Of a stretch of 50,315 nt of DNA, positions 8,616 through 15,821 are shown one piece after another. A program made the translations under genes and the position numbers. The notes under the pieces were generated by a model, which searched no databases, was not told where the DNA came from, and saw nothing but the letters and a program-made list of their open reading frames with translations. The stretch comes from Acidobacteriota bacterium (GTDB taxonomy: Bacteria > Acidobacteriota > B3-B38 > Guanabaribacteriales > JAGGZT01), in the NCBI GenBank assembly GCA_021161905.1, contig JAGGZT010000056.1, forward strand, positions 1 to 50,315, given 5' to 3'. The first letter of the stretch is position 1; each line of letters begins with the position of its first letter.

Positions 8616-9038
8616 TTATATCACTCCTTCCGGGACCTTGAGCGGGGGAATATCGAAATCCACTATCCTCCATCTTCCTTTCTCAAATTTCAAGAAGAAG
8701 CTCACCTCCACTCTCTTCTCACCCCTTATTATTACCCCCCCTATCTTCGCCCTGGAATTAGCTATATTGATAGAATGGATCCGTAAGCGCCACTTTCCCT
8801 TGGAAAGTCGCTTGGCGAGCATCTCGAGGTCCAACTGGCCTATTTTAGTATCAGAAGCAAGATAATAGGAAGCCCGTTGGTAGTCCAATTGAGACACATA
8901 TTTTAAGAAACTCCTTACCACATTGCGAGGGACGAAAAATATCCGGTAGAAGGCAAAGACCCCAAGGATGATCACAACGATAACAAATATCCCAAAATAC
9001 CCGAAGCAACCAAATCTCTTCTTTCTTTCTTCGCCCAT
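8616..9038 (-). CDS. Small membrane-anchored protein with NTF2/DUF4878-like domain
   Basis: A 140-residue protein. A basic start (GEERKKRF) precedes a single transmembrane helix at about residues 12-32; the remainder should be outside the cytoplasm. The soluble part has the order 'VVRSFLKYVSQLDYQRAS... VSFFLKFEKGRWRIVDFDI', which resembles the DUF4878 or SnoaL-like NTF2 fold: one helix followed by a curved sheet ending in a conserved W-I-D strand. No catalytic residues are recognisable. It lies 11 bases after the antiporter gene and 21 before the YdjM-like gene, so it belongs to the same operon. Function unknown. Confidence 0.6.
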   Translation of the reverse strand: MGEERKKRFGCFGYFGIFVIVVIILGVFAFYRIFFVPRNVVRSFLKYVSQLDYQRASYYLASDTKIGQLDLEMLAKRLSKGKWRLRIHSINIANSRAKIGGVIIRGEKRVEVSFFLKFEKGRWRIVDFDIPPLKVPEGVI

Positions 9039-9049
9039 CGTGATCCCTC

Positions 9050-10465
9050 TTAAAGGAACAGAAATCCGAGAACAAGATAAAGTATAAAAGCAATGGAAGC
9101 AGCGATCACCGCATAGGGGAGTTGGGTCCTCACATGGTCGATATGATCACAGGCAGAAGCCATCGAGGAAACAAGGGTGGTATCGGAGATAGGCGAGGCG
9201 TGGTCACCAAACACCCCACCGCCAAGGATAGCAGCTAAGATGAGGGGGAGATTCCCTCCTATCGCGGACACCAAGGGAACCCCTATGGGAATAAGAATGG
9301 CAAATGTACCCCAGGAAGTACCGGTAGCAAATGAGATGAAGCAAGCGGTAAGGAAGAGAAGCGCTGGAACAAAGAAAGGAGGAAGCCCCCTGGAGAGAAG
9401 GGAGGCAGTATATACCCCAGTACCAAGAGCGCGACAAGTCTCCCCAATGCCGAAGGCAAGGGCGAGAATGATGACCAACGACATCATTCCCCTCATCCCT
9501 TTAACGATTAGGGAGCTTATTTCCTTAAGGTTGAATATTCTCTGTCCGAAATAGATGAGAGAAGCTACCCCAACCGCTGTCGCCACCGCCCAAAGGACAG
9601 AAAGTCCCCCTGCCCCTCTCATTATATCCCCTTTGCCCGTTATATAAAGGCTTATCGGCATCATCCCAAGCATCACTATCACAGGGAGGAGCATATTTAC
9701 TGCTCTCGGTTTAACCCCTTCCTTGGGAGAAAGGGCGGTTACCTCAGCAGAGATAAGGGGAACTGCTCCATCACGAAGGAGCTTTCCTGTGGTTCTCGCT
9801 CTCTTCTCCGCTTCAACCATCGGTCCTATATCTCTTCCCGTCAGGATCACAAAAAGAAGGATAAGCAGAGCAAATAGGGGGTAAAAATTAAGGGGGATGG
9901 AGCGAAGGAGGAAAAACAACGGCTTATCTACCCCCTCGTTTGCAAGAAGGGCGATTATATAGGCACCCCAGGCGTTCAGGGGGATGAGGATGCAGACGGG
10001 AGCAGCAGTAGAATCGCAGACATACGCCAACTTCTCCCTTGGGATCTTGAGGCGATCAAATATAGGCCGAGACACCGTGCCGATGACTAAAGCGTTTATG
10101 TTAGACTCGATGAATACGAAAACACCAATAAGAAACGAAAGGATACCAGCGCTTCTCCTTCCCCGGACCAATCCTCTTCTCGTAACCAATCTCACAAACC
10201 CCTCCATCCCTCCGGAACCCTGGATCAAGGCAATCAAGGCACCAACAAGAAAGCTGAAGGCGAGGACCTCAGTATTGCCCTCCTTTCGGGTTACCTTGAG
10301 CAATACCGCCACTGTAGAGGAAGCTGCGTGGATAGGATTCCAATGCTCCACTATCAGCCATCCGATATAAATGCCGAAGAGGAGGGAAAAAAGGACCTCC
10401 CTCGTCTTTATGGCGAGGATGATAGCGATTAGCGGAGGAAGAAGGGAAAGCCAACCGTAATCCAC
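9050..10465 (-). CDS. NhaC-family Na+/H+ antiporter-like transporter
   Basis: A 471-residue protein with about 11-12 hydrophobic segments. Strong family signals are CDSTAAPVCILIPLNAWGAY in the middle and a repeated equivalent, TGTSWGTFAILIPIGVPL then GGGVFGDHASPISDTT, toward the C-terminus; this two-fold repeat is typical of the NhaC/ion-transporter superfamily. Members exchange sodium for protons or organic acids (malate/lactate in MleN). The start is GTG, with GAGG in the tail of the upstream TPR gene as ribosome site, so translation may be coupled (7-base gap). The transported ions cannot be fixed from sequence. Confidence 0.8.
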   Translation of the reverse strand: MDYGWLSLLPPLIAIILAIKTREVLFSLLFGIYIGWLIVEHWNPIHAASSTVAVLLKVTRKEGNTEVLAFSFLVGALIALIQGSGGMEGFVRLVTRRGLVRGRRSAGILSFLIGVFVFIESNINALVIGTVSRPIFDRLKIPREKLAYVCDSTAAPVCILIPLNAWGAYIIALLANEGVDKPLFFLLRSIPLNFYPLFALLILLFVILTGRDIGPMVEAEKRARTTGKLLRDGAVPLISAEVTALSPKEGVKPRAVNMLLPVIVMLGMMPISLYITGKGDIMRGAGGLSVLWAVATAVGVASLIYFGQRIFNLKEISSLIVKGMRGMMSLVIILALAFGIGETCRALGTGVYTASLLSRGLPPFFVPALLFLTACFISFATGTSWGTFAILIPIGVPLVSAIGGNLPLILAAILGGGVFGDHASPISDTTLVSSMASACDHIDHVRTQLPYAVIAASIAFILYLVLGFLFL

Positions 10466-10472
10466 GGACGCC

Positions 10473-11063
10473 TCAATCCTCTTTTTTTTGTTTGGTTTTT
10501 ATCCCCTTCTTGCGAAGAAGCTTGCGATACCGCGGATCCTTCCTCAGGTTGTTAAGATCGGGATCGGTGGTAAGCAACTTGAAGTTATCGTAACCGAGAT
10601 CGAGCGCCTTCTTCAGGTTTTTAAACGCCTCGTCTATTTTCCCCATCAGGGAGTAGTAGCAGGCGAGATTGTAGTAGGCATTAAAGTTATCGGGATTCAC
10701 TTTTATCGTCTCATATAGCTCCGTTATCGCCCGCCCATTATCCTTCAGCTTATGGTAGGCAATGGCGAGGTTGTAATGAGCCATCCCGTAGTTCGGGTCG
10801 AGTTCGAGAGCGAGCTTGATCGCCCTCACCGCTTTCTCGTACTCCTCCTTCATTAGGTAAGCCACCCCCAGATTATTATGGGCTTCTTTGAGGAAGGGGT
10901 TTATCTTTATCGCTTTTTTAAACTCCACTATCGCCTCATCTACCTTACCCTTGCGGAGGAACTCCGCTCCCTTCCGGTTATGCTCCTCGGAGAGGCTCCC
11001 CTGAGGTAAAGCAGAGGAGGCAAGAAGAAGGGATAAGATCAAGATACCGATCTTTAGTTTCAT
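10473..11063 (-). CDS. Exported TPR-repeat protein
   Basis: A 196-residue protein with a signal peptide (MKLKIGILILSLLLASSAL, cleavage near LPQ) followed by four TPR units, each with the usual A-hN-G-h and Y--A pattern (for example AHNNLGVAYLMKEEYEKA, AHYNLAIAYHKL, AYYNLACYYSLMGK). The C-terminal 40 residues, with the PDLNNLRKDPRYRKLL motif, are common after TPR arrays in exported proteins. It heads a four-gene group with the NhaC-type antiporter and may scaffold an envelope complex. The ATG has a GGGGGAG ribosome site. Partner unknown. Confidence 0.75.
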   Translation of the reverse strand: MKLKIGILILSLLLASSALPQGSLSEEHNRKGAEFLRKGKVDEAIVEFKKAIKINPFLKEAHNNLGVAYLMKEEYEKAVRAIKLALELDPNYGMAHYNLAIAYHKLKDNGRAITELYETIKVNPDNFNAYYNLACYYSLMGKIDEAFKNLKKALDLGYDNFKLLTTDPDLNNLRKDPRYRKLLRKKGIKTKQKKED

Positions 11064-11080
11064 TTTTCTCCCCCAATTTT

Positions 11081-11108
11081 AGACTATTCTACCGCAAAAA
11101 GGGGTCAA
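11081..11108 (-). promoter_or_regulatory. Possible promoter for the TPR/antiporter operon
   Basis: Minus strand: TTGACC at 11108-11103, 16 bases, TAGTCT at 11086-11081. The -10 is poor. The position, about 11 bases before the ATG of the TPR gene by predicted start, is reasonable. Confidence 0.4.
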
Positions 11109-11110
11109 AG

Positions 11111-12013
11111 TTAAACCTGTTCGATACCTCTGCGGAATCTAACCAGATATACCCCCAACCCCACCACTAAACCGCCGATCAATTGGGTATAACTAAGTTC
11201 TTCCCTAAGGATAAGGAAGGAGAAGATGATGGCGAATATTGGGGTAAGGTTGGAATAAACGGCTGTTCTCACCCCGCCTATCCTCCCTACCCCACGATAC
11301 CAGATGACATACCCCAAAGCGATGGCGAGGGAAAAGGAATAACCGAGAATGAGCCAACCCGAGGTGGTGATTCTTCCCCAATCTTGCTGCTTAAGATCGC
11401 TAATGGCAAAGGGATAAAGGAAGATGGTTCCGATGATCATCGCGTAGGAGGTGAGGATAAGCGGGGGGTATTTTTTGAGCATCGGTTTGGCGAGCACCGT
11501 GTACAACGCCCAGGATAGAGTGGAGGCGAGGATCATCACATCACCTATCGTTTCCCCAACGAGAAGGGGGTCCCCTCCTCCCTTTCCCTTAATGATCAGG
11601 AAGATGCCGAGGAAGGAGCAGGATATCCCCACCCAACCTATCAACCTGATCCGTTCGTACCTCAAAAGGGCGGAGAAGATGCCGGTGAAGATGGGGATGG
11701 TTGCTGCAATCAAGGAAGCGCTCGAGGCGGTGGTTTTATTTATCCCGTAGATAAAGAGGAGTTGATAGGTGGTGTTTCCCAAGATGGCAAGGAGGAAAAG
11801 ACGAGGGAGATCAGCCCGGCTAAACCTGAACCCCTTAGGTTGAAACAACCGCACTATAAAGAGAAGGAGGAGGCTTGCCAAACTGAACCGAAGGATATTG
11901 AAGCTCATCGGGAGGAACTGATAAAGTACCAGCTTGATGAGGGGGTAGTTTATCCCCCAAACGAGAACCATACAGAGGATGAGAAGATCGGTACCGGTTA
12001 ATTTATCCTTCAT
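11111..12013 (-). CDS. EamA/DMT-family transporter
   Basis: A 300-residue protein with ten hydrophobic helices arranged as two EamA repeats (about 1-135 and 150-285). Each repeat has the family pattern: WGINYPLIKLVL and RFSLASLLLL early in the first; LSWALYTVLAKPML opening the second. The C-terminus has LREELSYTQLIGGLVVGLGVY, a hallmark of the RhaT/EamA group. Family members export amino acids, drugs or nucleotide sugars; the substrate here is unknown. It stands alone, with its own upstream promoter and a leader of about 110 bases, and diverges from the ribbon-helix-helix gene. Confidence 0.8.
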   Translation of the reverse strand: MKDKLTGTDLLILCMVLVWGINYPLIKLVLYQFLPMSFNILRFSLASLLLLFIVRLFQPKGFRFSRADLPRLFLLAILGNTTYQLLFIYGINKTTASSASLIAATIPIFTGIFSALLRYERIRLIGWVGISCSFLGIFLIIKGKGGGDPLLVGETIGDVMILASTLSWALYTVLAKPMLKKYPPLILTSYAMIIGTIFLYPFAISDLKQQDWGRITTSGWLILGYSFSLAIALGYVIWYRGVGRIGGVRTAVYSNLTPIFAIIFSFLILREELSYTQLIGGLVVGLGVYLVRFRRGIEQV

Positions 12014-12130
12014 CGTTGAAGATAAACCCTTCTTTTTGGAGCCTCCTGCCGACCGATCCTGTTAGAAAAAACTCTTTCCTCTTCCACCCATAGCTCCTCT
12101 ACCATTTATCGTCGTTCCTCTCTTCGTTTC

Positions 12131-12159
12131 ATCCTATCCATCGTCTTTAATTTTGTCAA
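12131..12159 (-). promoter_or_regulatory. Sigma70-type promoter for the EamA gene
   Basis: Minus strand: TTGACA at 12159-12154, 17 bases, TAGGAT at 12136-12131. The predicted start is near 12124, giving a leader of roughly 110 bases. I found no riboswitch fold by eye. Confidence 0.5.
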
Positions 12160-12174
12160 CGGGCGAAAAAAAAC

Positions 12175-12203
12175 TTGACATTTGAGGTACAATCGATTAC
12201 ATT
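12175..12203 (+). promoter_or_regulatory. Sigma70-type promoter for the ribbon-helix-helix gene
   Basis: TTGACA at 12175-12180, 17 bases, TACATT at 12198-12203. The start would be near 12210, about 35 bases before the ATG. It is back to back with the EamA promoter; the two -35 elements are 15 bases apart, so one regulator could affect both. Confidence 0.6.
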
Positions 12204-12245
12204 TAGTAGTGGAATATGTAATTTGTAAGAAGGGGGTGATAAGTT

Positions 12246-12596
12246 ATGGTGGATGCGGCAAGATTTGAAGATAAGATTCACGAAAAGACAAGCCAATTTA
12301 TCAAGAAAAGCAAGGAAACGATAGATAAATCTTCGGAAAAGGTAGCGGAGGTAATCACCAAGGCGTTAAGGGAGAAGGTGTTGATGGTGCGGGTCGATGT
12401 AGAGACTCTGAGGAAGATCGACGCCCTGGTTGCCGGGGGTGTCTTCAGAAGCCGATCCGAGTGTGCTGCCTTCCTCATCGGGGAAGGGCTTAAGACCCAA
12501 AAGGAGCTCCTCACCAAGATGAAGGAGAAACTGGTTGAGATAGAGAGGCTGAAGCAAGAACTTAAGGAGATGGCTAAGGGAAAGATAACGAAGTAA
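12246..12596 (+). CDS. Ribbon-helix-helix-like DNA-binding protein with helical flanks
   Basis: A 116-residue protein. Residues about 47-80 (VLMVRVDVETLRKIDALV then GVFRSRSECAAFLIGEGL) fit the CopG/MetJ-Arc ribbon-helix-helix fold: a beta strand, helix A, a turn with Ser-Arg-Ser and helix B. The first 45 residues and the last 35 are amphipathic, Lys/Glu-rich helices that could form coiled coils. The ATG follows a GGGGGTGAT ribosome site. It has a strong promoter and its own terminator, and is monocistronic with no toxin gene beside it, which argues against an antitoxin. It might be an autoregulator or an abundant DNA-associated protein; target unknown. Confidence 0.6.
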   Translation: MVDAARFEDKIHEKTSQFIKKSKETIDKSSEKVAEVITKALREKVLMVRVDVETLRKIDALVAGGVFRSRSECAAFLIGEGLKTQKELLTKMKEKLVEIERLKQELKEMAKGKITK

Positions 12597-12598
12597 CC

Positions 12599-12632
12599 AA
12601 ACCGCCCCGGCGGTTTCCCTTCTTGCTTTTTT
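12599..12632 (+). terminator. Rho-independent-type terminator after the ribbon-helix-helix gene
   Basis: AAACCGC pairs with GCGGTTT (12599-12616, loop CCCG), beginning 2 bases after the stop codon. A pyrimidine-rich stretch ends in six T at 12627-12632. The T-run is displaced by about 10 bases, which lowers certainty. Confidence 0.6.
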
Positions 12633-12659
12633 AAGGAAAATAGGCTATCCTAAAAAAGC
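12625..12659. repeat. A/T-rich inverted repeat between terminator and methyltransferase ribosome site
   Basis: GCTTTTTTA at 12625-12633 is an exact complement of TAAAAAAGC at 12651-12659. An adjacent AGGA/TCCT pairing (one bulged base) lengthens the stem. It ends two bases before the GGAGG ribosome site of the next gene. It could act as a terminator in both directions or fold over the leader. Confidence 0.5.
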
Positions 12660-12668
12660 GGAGGGGAG

Positions 12669-13180
12669 ATGAGGTTTTTCCTTACGGTAGTGCACCTAAT
12701 AGTATCCGGGGCGGTCCTTTTTATTTTATTCCCTCTCCTCGCTCTCTCCCTGGACAAGCGGTTCGCTTTTCCTTCTTTTTCTTTTATCTCATTAAAGATA
12801 ACGGGCGGAGCTCTGGCGCTATTGGGCACCGTTTTCGCCTTTGTTGCCAGCTATCTTCTTGGAGTTAAGGGGAAAGGGACACCCAATCCGATAAAGAAAA
12901 CGAGGCTCCTGGTTCGAGAGGGGATCTATTGCTATATGAGGAACCCAATGCTCGCCGGGGCGATATTGATATCTCTCGGCTCTTCTCTCTTTCTCGGCTC
13001 AACCAGTCTCTTGGGTATTACAGGGGGAATAGTCATTTCCGCCTTCCTCTACTCCATTTTTACGAGGAGCGAGAGCTTGAGCATCGTTTTGGTGAGGAGT
13101 ACCTCATATACAAAAGGGAGGTACCTCGATTCATCCCCAAATTTAGCGGTTGGCTTAAAAATAAGGGACGGAAAAGATGA
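12669..13180 (+). CDS. ICMT/PEMT-like membrane methyltransferase, apparent frameshift near 13055
   Basis: The first ~130 residues show four to five hydrophobic helices and GIYCYMRNPMLAGAILISLG, the R-NP-- motif of isoprenylcysteine/phospholipid methyltransferases. The expected C-terminal motif (E--L---FG--Y--Y---V-RFIP) is not in this frame. It occurs in the -1 frame as YEERELEHRFGEEYLIYK then VPRFIPKF, ending at 13180 with an ATGA overlap with the rhomboid gene. The switch falls at a run of five T (ATTTTTAC); six T would restore one continuous protein of about 170 residues. Without the shift the protein runs to 13208 with an unrelated tail. So this is either a one-base deletion, a sequence error or slippage during expression. 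A GGAGGGG ribosome site precedes the ATG. Substrate unknown. Confidence 0.7.
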
Positions 13181-13863
13181 TACCATTGAAGGACGAAAAC
13201 CCGACTGAAACCACTCCTTATGTCACCATCGCCTTGCTCTTGGTGAACACCGTCATCTTCTTTTATGAGCTTTCCTATGGGTTAGGGATGGGAAGGTTTA
13301 TCTTCCGCTTTGGAATGATACCCTACGAGTTCACTCAGGGGATGGAGCTTGCCCCTCCATCCCCCATTCCTGCGGGATTAACCATCCTCACCTCGATGTT
13401 CCTTCACGGGGGGCTTTTCCATCTCGGAGGGAATATGCTTTACCTCTGGATATTTGGCAATAATGTCGAAGATGCCTTAGGGCATTTTCGGTTCCTCATC
13501 TTCTATTTCATCTGCGGCTTTGCTGCCGCTTTTACCCACATCTTAGCGAACCCCCTCTCCAAGGTGCCCACGGTTGGGGCAAGCGGGGCGATCGCCGGCT
13601 TATTGGGCGCCTATCTTATCCTCTACCCCTATGCCCGGGTGCTAACCTTGATCTTTTTCTTCTACTTCGTCCGGATAGTTCCCCTTCCTGCTTACTTCAT
13701 TATCGGCTTCTGGTTCATCCTTCAGCTTTTGAACGGGATGATCGGTGGAGGCGGAGTTGCCTGGTTCGCTCACATCGGAGGCTTCCTTGCTGGACTCCTC
13801 TTGGTGAAGCTCTTTGCTCGTCCTGATAGAGGCCATCATCGATTCCGCTATTGGGAAACATAA
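13177..13863 (+). CDS. Rhomboid-family intramembrane serine protease
   Basis: A 228-residue protein with six membrane helices. The catalytic pair is visible: Ser136 in GASGAIAGLLGAY and His199 in WFAHIGGFLAG. The first-loop and helix-2 signatures are also present (FLHGGLFHLGGNMLYLWIFG, with His82 and Asn86), as is the helix-6 GG-LAG face. Rhomboids cleave membrane proteins within or beside the bilayer. The N-terminus (MIPLKDENPTETTPYVT) is the standard short cytoplasmic start of this bacterial subfamily. It overlaps the preceding methyltransferase by ATGA when the frameshift is corrected, which implies translational coupling. Substrate unknown. Confidence 0.85.
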   Translation: MIPLKDENPTETTPYVTIALLLVNTVIFFYELSYGLGMGRFIFRFGMIPYEFTQGMELAPPSPIPAGLTILTSMFLHGGLFHLGGNMLYLWIFGNNVEDALGHFRFLIFYFICGFAAAFTHILANPLSKVPTVGASGAIAGLLGAYLILYPYARVLTLIFFFYFVRIVPLPAYFIIGFWFILQLLNGMIGGGGVAWFAHIGGFLAGLLLVKLFARPDRGHHRFRYWET

Positions 13864-13955
13864 ATGTTAAAAGCTTTCCCTGCTTTTGTCGATTATATAT
13901 ATTAGTGGAGGATGGGGCTATCTCGATCGGAGAAAAGAAAGGGGATTTTACCCCA

Positions 13956-15821
13956 ATGACGATAAAGGGAAAGGATAAAAGGGGGGTTCTCGCCCCTCTT
14001 TCGGGGATAACGGGGAGGGTTTTGTTCATTTCCCTTTCTATCCTCTTAGCCATCCTTCTCTTCCTTGGTGGGAGCTATTATCTGGGAGAAAAGAAGGTAA
14101 TAACCAGGTTCATCTTCTCTCAGCTCAATCTGGTAGCGGAACAGGATAAAAAGATAATCTTAGGTTGGATTGAGAGCACGGTGGCGAAAACAGAGAGAAT
14201 AGGAGCGATCCTCGGTGGTAAATATATCGAAAACATCAAGCAAGAGAACCTAAACTTAGGGGACTTAGAGAAGCATTGTTATCTTTTCATCCAGGGAAAA
14301 GACGGAGAACTATCACCCCTTATCCCCTCTCCCGCCTCCTTTCGTCTTCTCCAAAGATACGGAAAGCAATTGAAGCGAGTAGGAGAAAGTAGAAAACCGC
14401 TCATCCTCTCCCAAGGAAAGAGCCCCAAGAACAAGCCAATGCTGATAATAGCGGTACCCTTCATCCTCAAAGGGGCTATCTATGGCGTAATGGTTAATCC
14501 GGTAGATGTGGAGAAAGAACTCCTTCCCTTACTTAGACGGTATTTAGAAGGGGAGGAGCTCCGGATAATCTTGGTTGATAGGAGAGGGGGGCTACTGATC
14601 AAGATCGGGGATGAAGGGTGGGTACCACCATTAAGTTTAGCCCTTTCCGCGGCAAAGGGAGAGGAGGGGATAACCGAGGCGGAGAGTAAAGAGGGTAAAT
14701 CTTTAGCCTCTTACCGCCACATCCCTTCTGCCTCGTTAGGGTTGGTGGTGATGGAGGACGAGAAGAGAGCCCTTCTTCCTCTCTTCGCCCTTAGGAGAAG
14801 AACTATCACCTTTGGAATCGTAGGCTTCGCCATCTTCGCTACCATAATCTGGATCACTGCAAGGAGACTAACGAAGCCAATAATAAAGCTTACCGCTGGA
14901 GCAAAGAAGATAGCGGAGGGGAATCTTGATGCGCGGATTGAGATAGAACGGGATGACGAATTGGGAGAGCTTGCCCGCGCCTTCAATCTGATGGTCAGTC
15001 AGTTGAACCTCTCCCTTTCTGCCCTAAAAGCGAAATCGGAGGCTTTGGAGAAAACGGTAACTGAGCTTGAAAAGGTAAACAAAAGCCTCAAGGATAAGAC
15101 AAAGGAATTGGAGAAAACCCAGGAGAAGCTGGTAAAGCAGGAGAGATTGGCGGTGCTCGGGCAGTTAGCCTCGGTGATAAGCCACGAGTTGAGAAACCCG
15201 CTCGTGGTTATAAACAATGCTTGTTATTACCTGAGGGAGAAAATAGAGGACGAAGAGCTAAAGAAATTCATCGATATGATATCCCGGGAGACGAAGATAG
15301 CGGATGGGATAATCGCCCATGTGCTGAGCTTCGCCAAACCTCGTCCTCCTGTTTTTCTCCCGGTGAACCTTGGTGAGGTGGTATCAGATGCCTTATCTGT
15401 GGTCAAGGAACGGGGGGAATGCAAAAGAGCCGAGATAAAGATGGAGCTACCTTCATCGCTTCCTAAGCTTAAGGGAGATCCGGAAAAACTGCGAATAGTT
15501 TTGGTAAATCTTATCCTAAACAGCTGTCAGGCGATGCCCAAGGGGGGAAAGGTAACCATAAGTGCGGAGAGCAAAGGGAAGGAATTGATCCTTACGGTAA
15601 GCGATGAGGGAGAAGGGATATCAAAAGCGAAGATATCCTCGATCTTTGAGCCCTTTTACACCACTAAGAAGCGTGGAGTAGGGCTCGGTTTATCCATATG
15701 TAAGCGCATCATCGAGGAACATAAGGGGAGGATAAGGGTCGAAAGCAGACCGGGAAAAGGGACGACCTTTTTTATTTCCCTTCCCTTAGGGAGAAATGAT
15801 GACCGAAGAAAGAAAACCTAA
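13956..15821 (+). CDS. Membrane sensor histidine kinase (Cache-like sensor, HAMP, HisKA, HATPase)
   Basis: 621 residues from this ATG. Order: TM1 (about 16-40), an extracytoplasmic domain of about 230 residues that looks like a Cache/PAS-like sensor, TM2 (GIVGFAIFATIIWITA), a HAMP domain (RLTKPIIKLTAGAKKIAEG), a coiled coil, a HisKA domain with phospho-acceptor His410 in SHELRNP, and an HATPase domain with N-box, DEGEGISK, and GLGLSICKRI. In-frame starts farther upstream (13851, overlapping rhomboid; GTG at 13905) would add a non-membrane stretch that looks non-coding, so I prefer this one, although its ribosome site is weak. Its 3' end overlaps the next gene by 26 bases; together they form a sensor pair. 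Confidence 0.8.
   Translation: MTIKGKDKRGVLAPLSGITGRVLFISLSILLAILLFLGGSYYLGEKKVITRFIFSQLNLVAEQDKKIILGWIESTVAKTERIGAILGGKYIENIKQENLNLGDLEKHCYLFIQGKDGELSPLIPSPASFRLLQRYGKQLKRVGESRKPLILSQGKSPKNKPMLIIAVPFILKGAIYGVMVNPVDVEKELLPLLRRYLEGEELRIILVDRRGGLLIKIGDEGWVPPLSLALSAAKGEEGITEAESKEGKSLASYRHIPSASLGLVVMEDEKRALLPLFALRRRTITFGIVGFAIFATIIWITARRLTKPIIKLTAGAKKIAEGNLDARIEIERDDELGELARAFNLMVSQLNLSLSALKAKSEALEKTVTELEKVNKSLKDKTKELEKTQEKLVKQERLAVLGQLASVISHELRNPLVVINNACYYLREKIEDEELKKFIDMISRETKIADGIIAHVLSFAKPRPPVFLPVNLGEVVSDALSVVKERGECKRAEIKMELPSSLPKLKGDPEKLRIVLVNLILNSCQAMPKGGKVTISAESKGKELILTVSDEGEGISKAKISSIFEPFYTTKKRGVGLGLSICKRIIEEHKGRIRVESRPGKGTTFFISLPLGRNDDRRKKT

Noticed and set aside
13851-13955. Longer N-terminus for the sensor kinase
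   Set aside because: It would overlap rhomboid and encode a low-conservation stretch; the ATG at 13956 directly precedes the membrane segment.
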